NCBI GenBank assembly: GCA_035525905.1
Contig: DATLDK010000104.1
Coordinates: 1 to 45,315, forward strand
Source of the DNA: Gaiellasilicea sp035525905
GTDB taxonomy: Bacteria; Actinomycetota; Thermoleophilia; Gaiellales; Gaiellaceae
Reading direction: 5' to 3'
DNA: 45,315 nucleotides
Notes under the pieces: generated by a model
What the model saw: only the letters and a program-made list of their open reading frames with translations
Database searches by the model: none
Told to the model about the DNA's origin: nothing
In this document: piece by piece, positions 6,838 to 15,577 of the stretch
Layout: every line of letters begins with the position of its first letter
Numbering within the stretch: the first letter of the stretch is position 1
Made by a program: the position numbers and the translations under genes

Positions 6838-9600
6838 CTAGCTGCAGCCGGTGTTCGTGCCACAGTCGCGGCAGGTGTAGCACGAGCCCGTGCGCACCAT
6901 GCTGCCGCCGCACTTGGCGCACTCGACCGCATCCTCCCAGTTGTTGAAGAGGGCGGTCTGCCCGCGTGGAGGCGCCTCGGCGGCCGGAGCAGAGGCCTCG
7001 CCCGTGGCGTAGGCCTGCGCCAGCCGCGCCTTCACCTCCGCCGTCAGGATGCCCGCCTCCTCCTGCTGCTCGGAGGTGAGGAATTTCTTCCCCATCCAGC
7101 GGAAGATGTAGTCGACGATCGACTTGGCCATCCGGATGTCGGCGTCGTTCGTCAGCCCGCTCGGCTCGAAGCGCATGTGGCTGAACTTCGAGACATAGAC
7201 CTCGAGTGGCACGCCGTACTGGAGGCCGAGACTGACGGAGATCATGAACGAGTTCATGAGGCCGGCCAGCGTGGTGCCCTCCTTGGCGATGTCGACGAAG
7301 ATGTCGCCCGGGGTGCCGTCCTCGAAGAGGCCGACGTGGATGTAGCCCTCGTAGTCGCCCACCTTGAACTTGCGGCCGATCTCCACGCGGTCCTCCGGCA
7401 CGCGCCGGCGCTTTGGCTGTGCGAGAGGCACGACCGGGGCGAGCGCCGGGATCGTGGCGAGGCTCTTGTCGGCGGAGCCGGACAGCGGCTGGGCCACCTT
7501 GCAGTTATCGCGGTAGATCGCAATCGCCTTGACCCCCAGCTGCCACGACTCGATCAGCAGCTGCGACACGTCTTCGACCGTCGCCTCCTCGGGCAGGTTC
7601 ACCGTCTTCGAGATCGCCCCGGAGATGAACGGCTGGACGGCGCCCATCATCTTCACGTGACCCATGTAGTGGATGGCGCGGTCGCCGATGGCGCAGTCGA
7701 AGACCGGGTAGTGCTCGCTCTTCACGTACGGGGCGCCGACGATCGTGTTGCGCTCGTCGATGAACGCGACCACCTCGTCGACCTCGCTGGGGGCATAGCC
7801 GAGCTTCTCGAGCCCGAGCGGCACGGTCTTGTTCACGATCGTGATCTCGCCGCCGCCGACGAGTTTCTTCGACTTGACGAGCGAGAAGTCGGGCTCCACC
7901 CCGGTCGTGTCGCAATCCATCATGAAGCTGATCGTCCCGGTGGGAGCAAGCACGGTCGACTGGGCGTTCCGGTAGCCGTGCACCTCGCCCTGGTCGAGCG
8001 CGTCATCCCACGCCTGTCGGGCGGCCGTGAGCAGATCCTCGGGCACCGAGTGGGAGTCCTGGATGTTGCCGACCGCGGCGCGATGTTTCGCGATCACGCC
8101 GATCATCGCCGCGGCGTTCGGCCGGTAGCCGGCGAAAGCGCCCATCCTGTGTGCGACCTGGGCCGACTTGCGGTACGCACGGCCGGTCATCAGCGCCGTG
8201 ATCGCGGCCGCGTACGCGCGGCCGTCGTCGGAGTCGTAGGGGAACCCGCGCGCCATCAGCAGGGCGCCCAAATTCGCGTAGCCGAGCCCGAGCTGGCGGT
8301 ACGCCTTGGCGTTCGCGTCGATCTCCGGAGTCGGATACGAGGAGTAGCCGACGCAGATCTCCTGCGCGAGGAACATGACGTCGACGGCGTGCTCGAACGC
8401 GGCGATGTCGAACTCCCCGTCCTCGCGGCGGAACTTCATCAGGTTGAGCGAGGAGAGGTTGCACGCGGAGTCGTCGATCGACATGTACTCCGAGCACGGA
8501 TTCGACGCATTGATGCGACCCGTGTTCGGCAGCGTGTGCCAGCTGTTGATCGTCGTGTCGTACTGGACGCCGGGGTCGGCGCACTGCCAGGCCGCCTCGG
8601 CGATCTGCCGGAGCAGAGCTCGAGCGTCGGTGGTCTCGACGACCGACCCGTCTGTGCGCGCGGTGAGATTCCACTCCTTCCCCTCGACCGAGGCCTCCAT
8701 GAAAGCGTCGCTGACGCGGACGGAGTTGTTGGCGTTCTGGTACTGGATGGAGGCCCAGTCGGGCGAGTCGAGCGACATGTCGTAGCCCGCCTGCTCGAGG
8801 ACGCGCGCCTTCCGCTCCTCCTTCGCCTTGCACCAGATGAACTCCTCGACGTCCGGGTGGTCCACGTCGAGCACCACCATCTTGGCCGCCCGTCGCGTCT
8901 TGCCGCCGGACTTGATCGTCCCGGCCGAGGAGTCGGCGCCGCGCATGAAGCTGACCGGCCCGCTCGCGTAGCCGCCCTTCGAGAGCTGCTCCTTCGAGCT
9001 CCGCAGCCTGGAGAGATTCAGGCCAGAGCCGGAGCCGCCGCGGAAGATGATTCCCTCGCGCCGGATCCAGTCCAGGATCGAGTCCATCGTGTCGTCGATC
9101 GAGAGGATGAAGCAGGCCGAGCACTGGGGCTTCTCCTCGAAGCCGACGTTGAACCAGACCGGCGAGTTGAAGGAGGCGTACTGGTTGACCAGGATCGCCT
9201 TCAGCTCGGCCTCGAACGTGTCCGCCTCCTCGTCGTTCGCGAAGTAGCCGCCGGTCCGGCCCCAGCCGCCGATCGTGTCCACGACACGGCCGACCATCTG
9301 CTTGACGCTGCGCTCGCGCTCCGGGGAGCTGAGCCGCCCGCGGAAGTACTTCTGCGCGACGATGTTCGTCGCCGTCTGCGACCAGAAGCGCGGAAACTCG
9401 ACGTTCCGCTGCTCGAAGGCCGGCCCGTCCTTGCCCGGGATGATCGCGTCCCTGAGCTCCCACTCGATCTCGTCGAACGGGTCGCGTCCCGGGATCGTGA
9501 AGAAGCGTTGTGGAGCGACCGACGCGGTCTCGTCGACGACGACGTTCGCGATCGCCTCCTGGGGGGCTGCTACGTCCTTGGTCTGTCTCGTGGTAGCCAT
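6838..9600 (-). CDS. nrdJ: vitamin B12-dependent (class II) ribonucleoside-diphosphate reductase
   Basis: A 920-residue cytosolic enzyme that makes deoxyribonucleotides using adenosylcobalamin, without oxygen and without a separate radical subunit. Seen: the N-terminal RFF..RDPFDEIEWE segment, GGSGSGLNLSRLRSS, the catalytic-loop motif NPCSEY with DDSACNLSSLNL, and a C-terminal cysteine-rich tail (CAKCGG, then CYTCRDCGTNTGC) typical of the long actinobacterial NrdJ. I prefer the ATG at 9600, with GAGAGGA 5 nt upstream, over the ATG at 9618. No cobalamin riboswitch motif was seen upstream. A possible -10 (TACACT) lies at 9732-9727, giving a leader of about 120 nt. It is the only RNR in the window. 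Confidence 0.96.
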   Translation of the reverse strand: MATTRQTKDVAAPQEAIANVVVDETASVAPQRFFTIPGRDPFDEIEWELRDAIIPGKDGPAFEQRNVEFPRFWSQTATNIVAQKYFRGRLSSPERERSVKQMVGRVVDTIGGWGRTGGYFANDEEADTFEAELKAILVNQYASFNSPVWFNVGFEEKPQCSACFILSIDDTMDSILDWIRREGIIFRGGSGSGLNLSRLRSSKEQLSKGGYASGPVSFMRGADSSAGTIKSGGKTRRAAKMVVLDVDHPDVEEFIWCKAKEERKARVLEQAGYDMSLDSPDWASIQYQNANNSVRVSDAFMEASVEGKEWNLTARTDGSVVETTDARALLRQIAEAAWQCADPGVQYDTTINSWHTLPNTGRINASNPCSEYMSIDDSACNLSSLNLMKFRREDGEFDIAAFEHAVDVMFLAQEICVGYSSYPTPEIDANAKAYRQLGLGYANLGALLMARGFPYDSDDGRAYAAAITALMTGRAYRKSAQVAHRMGAFAGYRPNAAAMIGVIAKHRAAVGNIQDSHSVPEDLLTAARQAWDDALDQGEVHGYRNAQSTVLAPTGTISFMMDCDTTGVEPDFSLVKSKKLVGGGEITIVNKTVPLGLEKLGYAPSEVDEVVAFIDERNTIVGAPYVKSEHYPVFDCAIGDRAIHYMGHVKMMGAVQPFISGAISKTVNLPEEATVEDVSQLLIESWQLGVKAIAIYRDNCKVAQPLSGSADKSLATIPALAPVVPLAQPKRRRVPEDRVEIGRKFKVGDYEGYIHVGLFEDGTPGDIFVDIAKEGTTLAGLMNSFMISVSLGLQYGVPLEVYVSKFSHMRFEPSGLTNDADIRMAKSIVDYIFRWMGKKFLTSEQQEEAGILTAEVKARLAQAYATGEASAPAAEAPPRGQTALFNNWEDAVECAKCGGSMVRTGSCYTCRDCGTNTGCS

Positions 9601-9663
9601 TCTCGTCCTCTCGGCCATGGGCTTTTACGGCGCTCGCAGGTCGGCATTCTGCGGGCCTCGGAG

Positions 9664-9709
9664 CGGACGGCGGACGTTAGACCCAGCGTCGGACGGATGC
9701 CTTCGGACG
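9664..9709. repeat. four CGGACG repeats in the nrdJ leader region
   Basis: CGGACG starts at 9664, 9671, 9690 and 9704 (spacings 7, 19 and 14). All four have the same orientation, between the predicted nrdJ promoter and its start codon. They could be protein-binding sites or RNA structure in the leader, or chance in GC-rich DNA. No NrdR-box-like palindrome was recognised. Confidence 0.35.
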
Positions 9710-9746
9710 GCCGAAATCGCCCTCTCAGTGTATCGAGCGGGACGTT

Positions 9747-10364
9747 CTAGACCGCGGGCGGCGGCAGCCGGCGGCTCTGCAGCCGGCGGACGAGGTAGCC
9801 TGCCGAGCCGCCGGCCACGAGCAGGAGTGCGAGCCCGGCGAGGATGAGCAGGGGGACGGGGACGGAGCTCGCGCTCTCGCCACCGCCGACTGCGGGGGGC
9901 GACACTTCCGGGCCGGCAGTGGGACCAGCGGAAGGCGGGTCGTCGTCCGGTGACGTGGGCGATGCCGACGTCGTCTTGGCCGGGTCGGTGCTCGTCTCGT
10001 CCGGCGAAGGATCGGTTCGCGCGGGCGGCGGGGGCTGGTTGCGCAGCTTGTTCTGAAGTGCCCGCTGAATGTCCTCCTTGGCGCTCGAGTAGTCGCGTAC
10101 GTCCCGCGGCAGGATCTCGATCGCGTCGTCGTAGCAATGCAGCTTGTAGGTGCCGTCGACCCGGCCGTTGTCGTACCAATCGTCGATCACCTGGCGGCCG
10201 CACGACGGCGCTGCGAGCGCCGCGGGCGCCGTGACGGTCACCAGGGCAGCAAATCCGGCCAGCACGAGGATGGCGCGCAAGGCTCGCCGGTACGGCTGGT
10301 GGCGGGTGACGGGGGTCAAGGGGGTCGGAGTCTGGCGGGGGAACGGCCCGCTGCGTGCGGGCAA
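9747..10364 (-). CDS. secreted, C-terminally membrane-anchored protein of unknown function
   Basis: Up to 205 residues. It has a signal peptide (basic YRRALRA, hydrophobic ILVLAGFAALV, cleavage region APAALAAPS). A short conserved-looking domain follows, with two cysteines (PSCGRQVIDDWYDNG and LHCYDDAIEILP). Then come a Pro/Ser/Thr/Asp-rich linker and a C-terminal membrane span (VPLLILAGLALLLVAGG) ending in basic residues. This is a cell-surface layout: exported domain, disordered stalk, membrane anchor. I do not know a function for the CYDDAIEILP domain. The start is uncertain: the longest frame begins at TTG 10364, but TTG codons nearer the signal peptide (for example 10316) are as likely. 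It is divergent from the O-antigen-ligase gene. Confidence 0.7.
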   Translation of the reverse strand: MPARSGPFPRQTPTPLTPVTRHQPYRRALRAILVLAGFAALVTVTAPAALAAPSCGRQVIDDWYDNGRVDGTYKLHCYDDAIEILPRDVRDYSSAKEDIQRALQNKLRNQPPPPARTDPSPDETSTDPAKTTSASPTSPDDDPPSAGPTAGPEVSPPAVGGGESASSVPVPLLILAGLALLLVAGGSAGYLVRRLQSRRLPPPAV

Positions 10365-10480
10365 TGTTGCAGAGTCTCTCGGACGGCGTTGATGCCGGGG
10401 TCAGCGGCAGGTAAACGGTTTGTAAGGCTACCCGGATACGCGCCGGGAGGCCTCCGGGGTGCGTGGTAGCTTGGCGCCCG

Positions 10481-12355
10481 ATGCGGAGGCCCGGAGTGGC
10501 GGTGTCGGTCGCGACCGCGTTCTTGCTGGCCGCGCTCTTCGCAGGCGACTCGGTCTGGACGTCGCTCGCGGCCCTGCTCGTGGCCGGAGGCTGGGGCGCG
10601 CTCGCCCTGACTGGACGCGTCCCGCTGCCGCGTGGCGGTGCGCCGCTGCTCGGGCTGCTGCTCCTGGTCGCCGCGTGGGCGGGGCTCTCAACCGCGTGGT
10701 CGGTCGCCGCGGACCGGTCGTGGGAAGAGCTCGACCGGACGCTCGTCTTCACGGCGTTTCTCGTCGTAGGCCTCCTGCTCGGCGCCGCCGCCCCGCGGGC
10801 GTCCCGCGTCGCTCTCGGCGTGCTCGTCGCATCGCTCGGGGCGGCGTCGGTCTGGGCGCTGGCCGGCAAAGCGATCCCGGCGCTGTTTCCCGACGGCGGC
10901 CGTACCGCTCGGCTGCGCGACCCCATCGGCTACTGGAACGCGCTCGGGCTCGCGGCCGACATGCTGCTCGTGCTGGCGCTCCAGCTGGCGGCAGCGGGCC
11001 GGTCGCGCGCCGCCGTCGCAGGCGGCGCGCTCCTCGCCTATGCGGCCGGTGTCGCCGTGCTCCTCGCGGCGTCCCGCGCCGGGGTGGCTGCAGCGTTGCT
11101 CGGCGTCGGGCTCCTGATCTGGCTGCGGCGCGATCGCGTTCACGTGGCGCTGCTCGCTCTTGCCGCCCTGCTGCCGGCGGGCGCGCTCGCCGCGTGGGCC
11201 TTCAGCCGGCCCGCGCTCGTCGACGACGGCTACCCACGGGCGGATCGGGTCGCCGACGGGACGTGGTTCGGTCTCTTGCTGGTCGCCGGCGGGTGCCTGG
11301 TAGCGCTGGCGGCGCTCGAGCTGAGGCGCCGCCCTCTGTCGCCGCCGGTCCGGCGGGTCGTCGCCCGTACGCTCGGCGTCCTCGCCGTCTTAGCCGTTCT
11401 CGGCGCTGCGGGCGGAGCGATCGCGAACGTGGGCAGAATCGCCGACGAGTTCCGCGGCGGCGAGGTCACGAACAGCCCGGACCGCTTCCGCAGCCTCAGC
11501 TCGAACAACCGTCTGGAGTGGTGGAGCGAGGCCTGGGACATCTTCACCGCCGACCCGCTCGTCGGCGCCGGTGCCAACACCTTCGAGGTGGCACGCAAGC
11601 GGTACCGCGAGGCTGCCTCGCCGGTGACCGAGCCACACAGCGTGCCGCTGCAGTTCCTCGCGGGCCTGGGCCTCGTCGGCGCGGCGCTCTTTGCCGCGCT
11701 GGTGGCGGCGGCAACCATGGCTGCCGTCGCCGCGCGCCGACGTCTCCAGGGGGAGGAGCGGGATGCGGCTGCCGCGCTCTCGGTAGCGCTCGCCCTGTGG
11801 CTCGCCCACGCGCTCGTCGACTATGACTGGGACTTCGTCGCGGTGACTGGACCCGCCCTCTTCGCCGCCGGCGCTCTCGCCTCGGCGGGACGGGCTTCGA
11901 GCGCCTCGAGACGGCCGCTGGCCGCTCTCGCCGTGAGCGCGGTGGCGGTCGCGGGGATCGCCTCGGTCCTTACGCCGTGGCTCGCCGAGCGAAGCGTCCG
12001 CGAAGTCGGAGACGCAATCGACCGCGGACAGCTCGACAGGGCCGAGGACTTGGCCCGCAGCGCTCAATCGCTCGACCCGCTCTCGCTCGCTCCGGTGCTC
12101 GCGCTCGCGCGCGTCGAGGAGGCGAGGCGCGAGCCCTCGGCCGCGCTTGCCGCCTACCGCGAGGCCGTCCGCCTCCAGCCGGAGAACCCGGAGCCGTGGT
12201 ACGAGCTCGGTCTCTACGAGTTCGACCGGGGCTACCGCTGTTCGGCGTACGTGGATCTGAACCAGGCCTACACGCTCGATCCCGCCGGCCGGCAGTGGGT
12301 GCGCGGCGGGCCGCTCGACCAGGCGCGAGCCTGGGTGAACAGGGGCAACTGCTAG
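10481..12355 (+). CDS. O-antigen ligase/polymerase-like membrane protein with C-terminal TPR region
   Basis: A 624-residue protein. About a dozen hydrophobic segments fill residues 1-500. The central loop carries the ligase/polymerase (Wzy_C) signature region NNRLEWWSEAWDIF followed by PLVGAGANTF and PHSVPLQFLAGLG. The last 120 residues are soluble helical repeats (RAEDLARSAQSL, EPSAALAAYREAV, PWYELGLYEF) of TPR type. The family joins or polymerises surface polysaccharide at the outer face of the membrane. In a Gram-positive-type actinobacterium it would act on exopolysaccharide or cell-wall glycan. The ATG at 10481 is 8 nt behind TAGCTT, so the mRNA may be leaderless. Its TAG overlaps the stop of the convergent LytR_C gene in a CTAG. 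Confidence 0.85.
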   Translation: MRRPGVAVSVATAFLLAALFAGDSVWTSLAALLVAGGWGALALTGRVPLPRGGAPLLGLLLLVAAWAGLSTAWSVAADRSWEELDRTLVFTAFLVVGLLLGAAAPRASRVALGVLVASLGAASVWALAGKAIPALFPDGGRTARLRDPIGYWNALGLAADMLLVLALQLAAAGRSRAAVAGGALLAYAAGVAVLLAASRAGVAAALLGVGLLIWLRRDRVHVALLALAALLPAGALAAWAFSRPALVDDGYPRADRVADGTWFGLLLVAGGCLVALAALELRRRPLSPPVRRVVARTLGVLAVLAVLGAAGGAIANVGRIADEFRGGEVTNSPDRFRSLSSNNRLEWWSEAWDIFTADPLVGAGANTFEVARKRYREAASPVTEPHSVPLQFLAGLGLVGAALFAALVAAATMAAVAARRRLQGEERDAAAALSVALALWLAHALVDYDWDFVAVTGPALFAAGALASAGRASSASRRPLAALAVSAVAVAGIASVLTPWLAERSVREVGDAIDRGQLDRAEDLARSAQSLDPLSLAPVLALARVEEARREPSAALAAYREAVRLQPENPEPWYELGLYEFDRGYRCSAYVDLNQAYTLDPAGRQWVRGGPLDQARAWVNRGNC

Positions 12356-12852
12356 CTGCCGACGATCAGGGCAAGATGGGCGCCGAGCAGGTCGGAGCCG
12401 CGGAGGCCATCGAGCGGGCCGACGATCTTGAGCCTTAGATCAGTTGCGAGCCGCACCGCCTCCGGCCGGTAGCCGGGCCGGAACATCACGAGCGTCCGGG
12501 TGAAGTCGCTCCGCGGCGCGTTACCGACGGTGCCGATCGTGTAGCCGAGCCCTTGCACCTTGGCCGCCTTCGCCGCGGCGGCTCCCGTGCGGCCGCTCCC
12601 GTTCAGCACGATCACCGACGTCTCGGCGCGCGAGAGCTTCGGCGCACCGATTGGCGCGACCGCGCGCGGCTTCGCTTTCACCGGCGCGAAGACCTTCGCC
12701 TCGGCGGCCTGGCGCACGTGCTGGGAGACGGGCTTCGCCAGCAGGGTCACGCCCAGGATGAGCAGCAGCACGAGCTCTGCGGCGGCAACCGCTGACGCGA
12801 CGAGCGTGGCCGTGCGCCACGGCGAGCTGACCTGGGGGAGGGAGTGCTCCAC
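12352..12852 (-). CDS. LytR_C-domain membrane protein
   Basis: A 166-residue protein. It has a short cytoplasmic N-terminus, one membrane span (about residues 15-38, ATLVASAVAAAELVLLLILG), a basic Ala/Pro linker and an extracytoplasmic LytR_C domain. That domain starts at about residue 75 with VIVLNGSGRTGAAAAKAA, continues to TLVMFRPGYRPEAVRLA and ends DLLGAHLALIVG. LytR_C domains occur at the C-terminus of LytR-CpsA-Psr cell-wall ligases and, as here, alone on a membrane anchor. A role in cell-envelope assembly is likely, in line with the polysaccharide gene facing it. The stop codon overlaps that of the convergent gene. Confidence 0.8.
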   Translation of the reverse strand: MEHSLPQVSSPWRTATLVASAVAAAELVLLLILGVTLLAKPVSQHVRQAAEAKVFAPVKAKPRAVAPIGAPKLSRAETSVIVLNGSGRTGAAAAKAAKVQGLGYTIGTVGNAPRSDFTRTLVMFRPGYRPEAVRLATDLRLKIVGPLDGLRGSDLLGAHLALIVGS

Positions 12853-12891
12853 GGCCGCCTTGATTCGCCCGCGGCGCCCAGGCTCCTTCTC

Positions 12892-13779
12892 CTAGGGCTG
12901 GATCGACTCCCAGGTCAGCTGCAATCCGTCGGCCAGCGATACCTGCGCCCGCCAGCCGAGCTCCCGGTCCGCGCGGCCCACGTCGAGGACGCTCCGGCGG
13001 GCGTCGCCGGCGCGCGCCTCGCGCTGGCGGGGCTCGGCCTCGACTCCGAGCGTCTGCGCGCACAGGCGATGCAGCTCGTTCACGGTCGTCTCGATTCCCG
13101 TGCCAACGTTGAAGACGCCGCCGTCGGCCTCGGCCCCCGCCAGAAGCGCGGCCACCACGTCACCGACGTAGACGAAGTCTCGCGACTGCTCGCCGTCCCC
13201 GAACACGAGCGTCTCCTCGCCGCGCGCGAGCCTCTCCATGAAGATCGAGACGACGCCGCCCTCGAGCTCGGCGGACTGGCGTGGCCCGTAGACGTTCGCG
13301 AAGCGAAGGACGACGTGTCGGGAGCCGTGGATCCGGTTCCAGCCGGCGACATAGGTCTCGGCGGCGAGCTTGGCGATCCCGTACGCCGAGACCGGCCGCC
13401 GTTCCGCGTCCTCGGTCGCCGGCCGCTCCACCTCGCCGTAGATGGCGCCGCCGGTCGAGGAGAAGACGAGCCGCGCGCCGGAGGCTCTGGCCGCCTCGAG
13501 CGCATTGACCGTGCCGACCACGTTCACGGACGCATCGAAGCCCGGTCGCTCCATGGAGGTGCCGACGTCCGCCTGCGCTGCGAGGTGGTACACGACGTCC
13601 GCCTTCGCGTCGAAGGGCTCTCTGATGTCGTGCTCGACGAGCTTGGCTGCTTCGTTGACGAAGTCACGGCGGCCCGTGGACAGATCGTCGATCACGGTCA
13701 CGTCGTCGCCGCGGGCCACGAGCGCGTCGACGACGTGGGAGCCGATGAACCCCGCTCCCCCGGTGACGATCGCCCGCAT
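12892..13779 (-). CDS. NAD-dependent sugar epimerase/dehydratase (UDP-glucose 4-epimerase-like)
   Basis: A 295-residue extended short-chain dehydrogenase. Seen: the Rossmann motif GGAGFIG (residues 7-13), Asp31-32 in VIDDLSTG binding NAD, the HLAAQADV segment, the catalytic SSTGG (108) and YGIAK (Tyr133, Lys137), and RFANVYGPRQ. These match bacterial GalE and related UDP-sugar 4-epimerases. It would supply nucleotide sugars for envelope polysaccharide, in line with the neighbouring O-antigen-ligase and LytR_C genes. At 295 residues it is a little shorter than typical GalE (about 310-340). The exact sugar cannot be told. It is divergent from tmk with only 19 bp between, so both probably use near-leaderless promoters. 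Confidence 0.85.
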   Translation of the reverse strand: MRAIVTGGAGFIGSHVVDALVARGDDVTVIDDLSTGRRDFVNEAAKLVEHDIREPFDAKADVVYHLAAQADVGTSMERPGFDASVNVVGTVNALEAARASGARLVFSSTGGAIYGEVERPATEDAERRPVSAYGIAKLAAETYVAGWNRIHGSRHVVLRFANVYGPRQSAELEGGVVSIFMERLARGEETLVFGDGEQSRDFVYVGDVVAALLAGAEADGGVFNVGTGIETTVNELHRLCAQTLGVEAEPRQREARAGDARRSVLDVGRADRELGWRAQVSLADGLQLTWESIQP

Positions 13780-13798
13780 CGCCGTATCCTACGGGCAG

Positions 13799-14395
13799 AT
13801 GTTCGTGAGCTTCGAAGGCCTCGACGGCTCCGGCAAGACGACTCAGGTCGAGCGCCTGCGAGCCCACCTCGAGGCGGACGGGCGCGAGGTCGTCACCGCT
13901 CGCGAGCCGGGCGGGACGACGCTGGGCGAGCAGCTTCGCGCGCTCGTGCTGCACGGCCGCGAGATGAGTCCGTGGGCGGAGGCGCTCGTCTACGCCGCAG
14001 CGCGCGCGGAGCTCGTGGCGGAGGTGATCGAGCCGGCGCTCGAGCGTGGTGCCGACGTGCTGCTCGACCGGTATTTCGACAGCTCCGTCGCCTACCAGGG
14101 GGTCGGCCGCGGCCTCGGTCTGCACGAGGTGCTCGAGCTGAACCTGCTCGCAGTCCGGGGCCGCGTCCCGGACCGGACCTTCGTGCTCGCGGTCGACCCC
14201 GCTCGATCGCTCGAACGGGTCGGCGGGACGCGGGACCGGATCGAGCGCGAGGATGAGGCCTTCCACGAGAAGGTCGCGGCCGGTTACGAGCAGCTCGCTG
14301 CGCTCTTTCCCGAACGCCTCATCGTCCTCGACGGCGCGCTCGGCGCCGACGAGCTCGCAGAAAGGATCGTGCATGACCTTCGCCGGCTTGACTGA
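13799..14395 (+). CDS. tmk: thymidylate kinase
   Basis: A 198-residue cytosolic kinase that phosphorylates dTMP to dTDP. The P-loop is at the N-terminus (FEGLDGSGKTTQ, Lys13). REPGGT, the DRYFDSSVAYQG motif and a lid region GTRDRIERED follow. Length is normal for the family (200-215). I chose the ATG at 13799 because the P-loop normally begins within 10 residues of the start; the reading frame is open far upstream but antisense to the epimerase. The 3' end overlaps holB by 23 nt. The tmk-holB pair is a common actinobacterial DNA-replication arrangement. Confidence 0.96.
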   Translation: MFVSFEGLDGSGKTTQVERLRAHLEADGREVVTAREPGGTTLGEQLRALVLHGREMSPWAEALVYAAARAELVAEVIEPALERGADVLLDRYFDSSVAYQGVGRGLGLHEVLELNLLAVRGRVPDRTFVLAVDPARSLERVGGTRDRIEREDEAFHEKVAAGYEQLAALFPERLIVLDGALGADELAERIVHDLRRLD

Positions 14396-15449
14396 TCAGC
14401 CCGAGGCGCGCCGCCTGCTCGCGGCCGCCGTGACCGAGGGACCCGCGCACGCGTACCTCTTCCACGGACCGGCGGGCGTCGGCAAGCGGGCGGCGGCCCG
14501 CGCGTTCGCCGCCGCGCTGATCGGCGACGAGCGCCGAGTGCTCGCCGGGACGCACCCGGACCTCTTCCTGCTCGAGGCGCTCGGCGAGATGATCCGGATC
14601 GACGAGGTGCGGTCGCTCCACCGCGACCTGCACATGCGACCGTACGAGGCCGACTGGCGCGTCTATGTGATCTCCGACGCGCACCTGCTGAACGAGGACG
14701 CGGCGGATGCTCTGCTGAAGGACCTGGAGGAGCCTCCGTCCTACGCGGTGATCGTGCTCGTGGCCGACGAGCTGGGGCCGCTGCCCCCGACGATCCGCTC
14801 CCGGTGCCAGCTCGTGCCTTTCCGCCGCGTGCCGGAAGCAGTCATCCGCGCTCTGTTCGCCGAGCGCGCGCCCGGGCTGTCCGAAGCGGAAGCGAAGGCT
14901 CTCGCACGCGTGTCTGGCGGCCGCCTCGACCGGGCCGAGCGGCTGCTCGACCCCGAGGCGCGTGGTCGGCGCGCCGAGTTGCTTCGAGTCGCGCGCGCCC
15001 CGTACGCCGAGCCCGAGCTCGACCCGGCCGACGCAGCGGCGGTCGTCATGGATGCAGCGCGGCTGGCCGGCGTCGCCGCGAAGGAGCGCGCGGAGGCGGA
15101 GCTCGCGGGCATCGAGCTCACCGCCCGCGATGCGGAGCAGCGGCTGCGCCGGATCCAGCGTGGCGCGGAGCGGGAGCAGTTGCTCGCCTCGCTCGAGGAA
15201 TTGGCCTCCTGGTACCGCGACCTCGTGGTCGTCGCCGTGGGCGCCGAACGAGCCGCGGTCCACGCGGACCGGATCGATCTTCTGCGCGAGGACGGCACGC
15301 GGGACCGGGCACCAGATGCTGAGGCGGCGGCCGAGCTCGCCCGCGCGGCCTGGCGGACGCTGGAGGAGTTCAATCTCAACCCGGCGCTTGCGCTGGAGGC
15401 GCTCTTCGTCGAGTTGAAACGGGCGTTTTCCAGCACATTAGTGGTTTGA
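14373..15449 (+). CDS. holB: DNA polymerase III delta-prime subunit
   Basis: A 358-residue AAA+ clamp-loader subunit. Seen: a P-loop-like GPAGVGKRAAARAF, RIDEVRSLHRDL, DAHLLNEDAADALLKDLEEPP (Walker B/sensor region) and the SRC-type PPTIRSRCQLVPF. The P-loop ends GKR instead of GKT/GKS and the usual four-Cys zinc module between P-loop and RIDEVR is missing, so it probably does not hydrolyse ATP, as usual for delta-prime. The C-terminal half is helical (collar domain). The start at 14373 overlaps tmk by 23 nt and matches family N-termini (FAGLTDQPEARRLL). Confidence 0.93.
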   Translation: MTFAGLTDQPEARRLLAAAVTEGPAHAYLFHGPAGVGKRAAARAFAAALIGDERRVLAGTHPDLFLLEALGEMIRIDEVRSLHRDLHMRPYEADWRVYVISDAHLLNEDAADALLKDLEEPPSYAVIVLVADELGPLPPTIRSRCQLVPFRRVPEAVIRALFAERAPGLSEAEAKALARVSGGRLDRAERLLDPEARGRRAELLRVARAPYAEPELDPADAAAVVMDAARLAGVAAKERAEAELAGIELTARDAEQRLRRIQRGAEREQLLASLEELASWYRDLVVVAVGAERAAVHADRIDLLREDGTRDRAPDAEAAAELARAAWRTLEEFNLNPALALEALFVELKRAFSSTLVV

Positions 15450-15577
15450 AGACGGAATGCTTTCGCGAAGTAAAGATCCCTCAAAAGGGGTTGCGAGGCC
15501 GCCGCAGACGGCTAAGACTTGGTGGGACGTTCGGGCGGAGCGTCGCTAGACCCGTCTCTCCACATGAAGGAATCCGG

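Noticed and set aside
9601..9746. Cobalamin riboswitch upstream of nrdJ
   Set aside because: No GCCACTG-type B12 box or multi-stem layout was seen; a covariance model would be needed to be certain.
6796..9750. Plus-strand open frame of 984 codons across nrdJ
   Set aside because: Antisense shadow of nrdJ caused by GC-rich codon use. It is Arg/Asp/Val-rich without recognisable motifs, while the opposite strand has clear NrdJ signatures.
12844..14256. Long plus-strand frame over the epimerase and tmk
   Set aside because: It is antisense to the epimerase and out of frame with tmk; composition is low-complexity Arg/Ala with no domain.
15446..15577. Earlier ATG start for the sigma factor
   Set aside because: It overlaps the holB stop, has no SD and adds a basic stretch without sigma homology; the TTG at 15578 has AAGGAA at good spacing.
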